Source: Candidatus Nomurabacteria bacterium
Lineage (GTDB): Bacteria; Patescibacteriota; Minisyncoccia; Phycocordibacterales; UBA9973
Assembly: GCA_943354525.1 (NCBI GenBank)
Contig: CALRCI010000035.1
Span: forward strand, 1-6,273
Length of the DNA stretch: 6,273 bases
Direction: 5' to 3'
The stretch's first letter is position 1. The number at the start of each line of letters is the position of its first letter. Of this stretch, positions 5,262 to 6,273 are shown in pieces. A program made the translations under genes and the position numbers. Below the pieces are notes generated by a model, which saw nothing but the letters and a program-made list of their open reading frames with translations, did no database searches and was not told the DNA's origin.

Positions 5262-5290
5262 ATAGTAGCTGAAAAGCCCACTCTCTGCAA
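5262..5290 (-). promoter_or_regulatory. Possible promoter of the CMP kinase gene
   Basis: TTGCAG (5290-5285), a 17-nt spacer and TACTAT (5267-5262) would place the transcription start about 12 nt before the ATG at 5243, much like the upstream prenyltransferase gene. The -35 match is poor (three of six). A TAAAAT at 5257-5252 is an alternative -10 that would give a nearly leaderless mRNA. Confidence 0.3.
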
Positions 5291-5297
5291 GGCAAAG

Positions 5298-5328
5298 AAA
5301 AAACTCCCCAAGAAAGTCTTGGGGAGTT
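5298..5328 (-). terminator. Strong intrinsic terminator after the prenyltransferase gene
   Basis: Perfect 12-bp arms AACTCCCCAAGA (5302-5313) and TCTTGGGGAGTT (5317-5328) enclose a 3-nt loop. In the minus-strand transcript the stem is followed by a U-rich stretch (complement of A at 5298-5303, then CTTTGCC). It separates the prenyltransferase transcript from the CMP kinase gene. Confidence 0.9.
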
Positions 5329-5329
5329 G

Positions 5330-5348
5330 TCATAGGTCGGACCTATGA
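5330..5348. repeat. Perfect short palindrome beside the terminator
   Basis: TCATAGGTC (5330-5338) and GACCTATGA (5340-5348) are exact 9-nt arms around one central base. It begins one base from the terminator stem and ends 8 bases from the prenyltransferase stop codon. It could form a second hairpin at the mRNA 3' end or be a protein-binding palindrome. Confidence 0.5.
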
Positions 5349-5356
5349 AAATAAAA

Positions 5357-6193
5357 TTAAAAGAGCGGTGCGAGCGAGCCGGCAAGGACGACGGCACACA
5401 TGCCCCAGTCCATGAATGTTTTGCCTGTCAGATAAATATAGCTGTCGCGATAGAAAATATAAATCGCGATCGCCAGGAATAACAAGCCGAGGCAGTAAAT
5501 AATGCCTGACAGAAGATGGAGCGACCCGAAGAGTGGCAAGCTCATGATGAGTCCGAGCGTGATGAAACAGCTGACTACCCGTGGCGCAGTATCTTCGGTC
5601 AACGTTCCGGCTGTCAAAAGCGTGTTTTTCCATCCGCGGTCAATATACCGGTCTTCGGTATCTTTGATAATTTCTCTGCCAAAAAGAAAAACAGCAACTC
5701 CGGAAAATAAGTACCAATGCGTCATTGTGCCATAGCCGCCAAGCATCGGGAAGAGGAGCGGTGAAGCTCCTGCACAGGCGACAATCATACCCGGCACCGC
5801 CAAAAATTTGCGCGTATGCGAGTAGATGAGCCCGGCGCCGATACCCGTAAAGAGCAGTATGCCCTGTCTGCCGATATCCATGCTGGTATAAAGTGAGATA
5901 AGAATGAGCAGATACCAAAGTGCTGCTACGATGTTACGGTATAATTTCTCATTGCGCAGCACGAATGTTTCATTTTCTTTTTGAGCATCGTGTCTGCGGT
6001 CAACATAATCGTTTTCAAGCATGGTCACACCAGTAATTGCAGTCACGAGTCCTACCACCAGCCAATTCGTAGGATGTTTGGCAAGCACATATCCGATATG
6101 TGCCAACATACCTGTAAAAATTGAACCGAAAGGTCTGAGCCCGGAAATCCAATGCGGAGCTGCAGAGATCGTTCGTTGAATAAGTTTTTTCAT
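5357..6193 (-). CDS. UbiA-family membrane prenyltransferase
   Basis: An integral membrane enzyme that transfers an isoprenoid chain from its diphosphate to an acceptor. The 278-residue protein has about eight or nine hydrophobic segments and both metal-binding aspartate motifs: NDYVDRRHD (61-69, first motif) and KDTEDRYIDRG (177-187, second motif). The N-terminal LRP (19-21) and IYS (123-125) also fit the superfamily. The acceptor (quinone precursor, glycerol phosphate, haem or other) cannot be read from the sequence, and no partner gene is adjacent. The start at 6193 (MKKLIQR) is preferred over an in-frame ATG at 6232, because the promoter places transcription initiation near 6204, downstream of 6232. 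The gene is monocistronic, with its own promoter and terminator. Confidence 0.85.
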   Translation of the reverse strand: MKKLIQRTISAAPHWISGLRPFGSIFTGMLAHIGYVLAKHPTNWLVVGLVTAITGVTMLENDYVDRRHDAQKENETFVLRNEKLYRNIVAALWYLLILISLYTSMDIGRQGILLFTGIGAGLIYSHTRKFLAVPGMIVACAGASPLLFPMLGGYGTMTHWYLFSGVAVFLFGREIIKDTEDRYIDRGWKNTLLTAGTLTEDTAPRVVSCFITLGLIMSLPLFGSLHLLSGIIYCLGLLFLAIAIYIFYRDSYIYLTGKTFMDWGMCAVVLAGSLAPLF

Positions 6194-6210
6194 AGAGTTG
6201 ATTTTTCCGA

Positions 6211-6239
6211 AGCATACGTCTGACACAGCCATTTGTCAA
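6211..6239 (-). promoter_or_regulatory. Promoter of the UbiA-family gene
   Basis: A perfect -35 TTGACA (6239-6234), an ideal 17-nt spacer and TATGCT (6216-6211, four of six matches) predict a start near 6204 and a 5' leader of about 11 nt. This decides the start codon at 6193. It is the best-spaced promoter in the window. Confidence 0.7.
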
Positions 6240-6246
6240 CGAATGT

Positions 6247-6269
6247 GGAAAGGGGTGAGACCCCCTTCC
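6247..6269. repeat. Imperfect GC-rich inverted repeat at the right edge
   Basis: GGAA-A-GGGG (6247-6255) faces CCCC-C-TTCC (6261-6269) across a 5-nt loop, with one A/C mismatch. It lies just upstream of the UbiA-family promoter. It may be the terminator stem of a gene beyond the edge, but no T-run follows it in either direction inside the window. Confidence 0.4.
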
Positions 6270-6273
6270 GAAG

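Noticed and set aside
5244..5333. Longer start for the CMP kinase at 5333
   Set aside because: The extra 30 codons run through the previous gene's terminator and the likely promoter. Family similarity begins at the ATG at 5243.
6194..6232. Longer start for the UbiA-family gene at 6232
   Set aside because: That ATG lies between the -35 and -10 elements, upstream of the predicted transcription start.
1..6273. tRNA, rRNA, insertion sequence or phage genes
   Set aside because: The gaps between genes are short. I saw no cloverleaf-like sequence with a T-arm motif, no transposase motifs and no terminal inverted repeats bounding a gene.

Overview
The window reads as a compact bacterial chromosome segment, most likely from the Candidate Phyla Radiation (Patescibacteria, Parcubacteria-like). 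Four things point there. The ribosomal-protein cluster runs rpsE directly into rplO with no rpmD (L30), and L30 absence is a known CPR trait. The protein sequences are CPR-like variants of L15, L18, S8 and SecY. The CMP kinase is of the archaeal/AAA type and the adenylate kinase has a minimal LID. None of the genes has a recognisable Shine-Dalgarno sequence. The lineage is an inference from gene content and sequence feel, not from a search.

Every supported gene is on the minus strand, so the window is best read from right to left. At 6193-5357 is a UbiA-family membrane prenyltransferase with a clear TTGACA/TATGCT promoter and a strong intrinsic terminator. At 5243-4659 is an archaeal-type cytidylate kinase with its own terminator. 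A 215-nt intergenic region (4444-4658) follows, holding that terminator, a good TTGACA/extended -10 promoter and a roughly 110-nt structured leader. The leader heads a shortened spc-type cluster: rpsN (zinc-type S14), rpsH, rplF, rplR, rpsE, rplO-secY and adk (cut by the left edge). The usual upstream members of this cluster (rplN, rplX, rplE) are not next to rpsN.

The most unusual feature is that rplO and secY form one uninterrupted 570-codon reading frame. A complete L15 is followed, with no stop codon, by a complete 420-residue SecY beginning at its normal methionine. This is either a real ribosomal-protein/translocon fusion, an internal-initiation arrangement, or a consensus error that erased a stop codon.

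The secY-adk intergenic region is also dense with structure: three tandem TTGAC heptamers right after the secY stop, then a perfect 19-bp-arm AT-rich inverted repeat that ends 16 nt before the adk start codon.

Functionally the window joins ribosome assembly (S14, S8, L6, L18, S5, L15), membrane protein export (SecY), nucleotide supply (adenylate and CMP kinases) and probably isoprenoid or lipid modification (UbiA family). No tRNA, rRNA, CRISPR array or mobile element was seen, and no gene-free stretch exceeds 300 bases.
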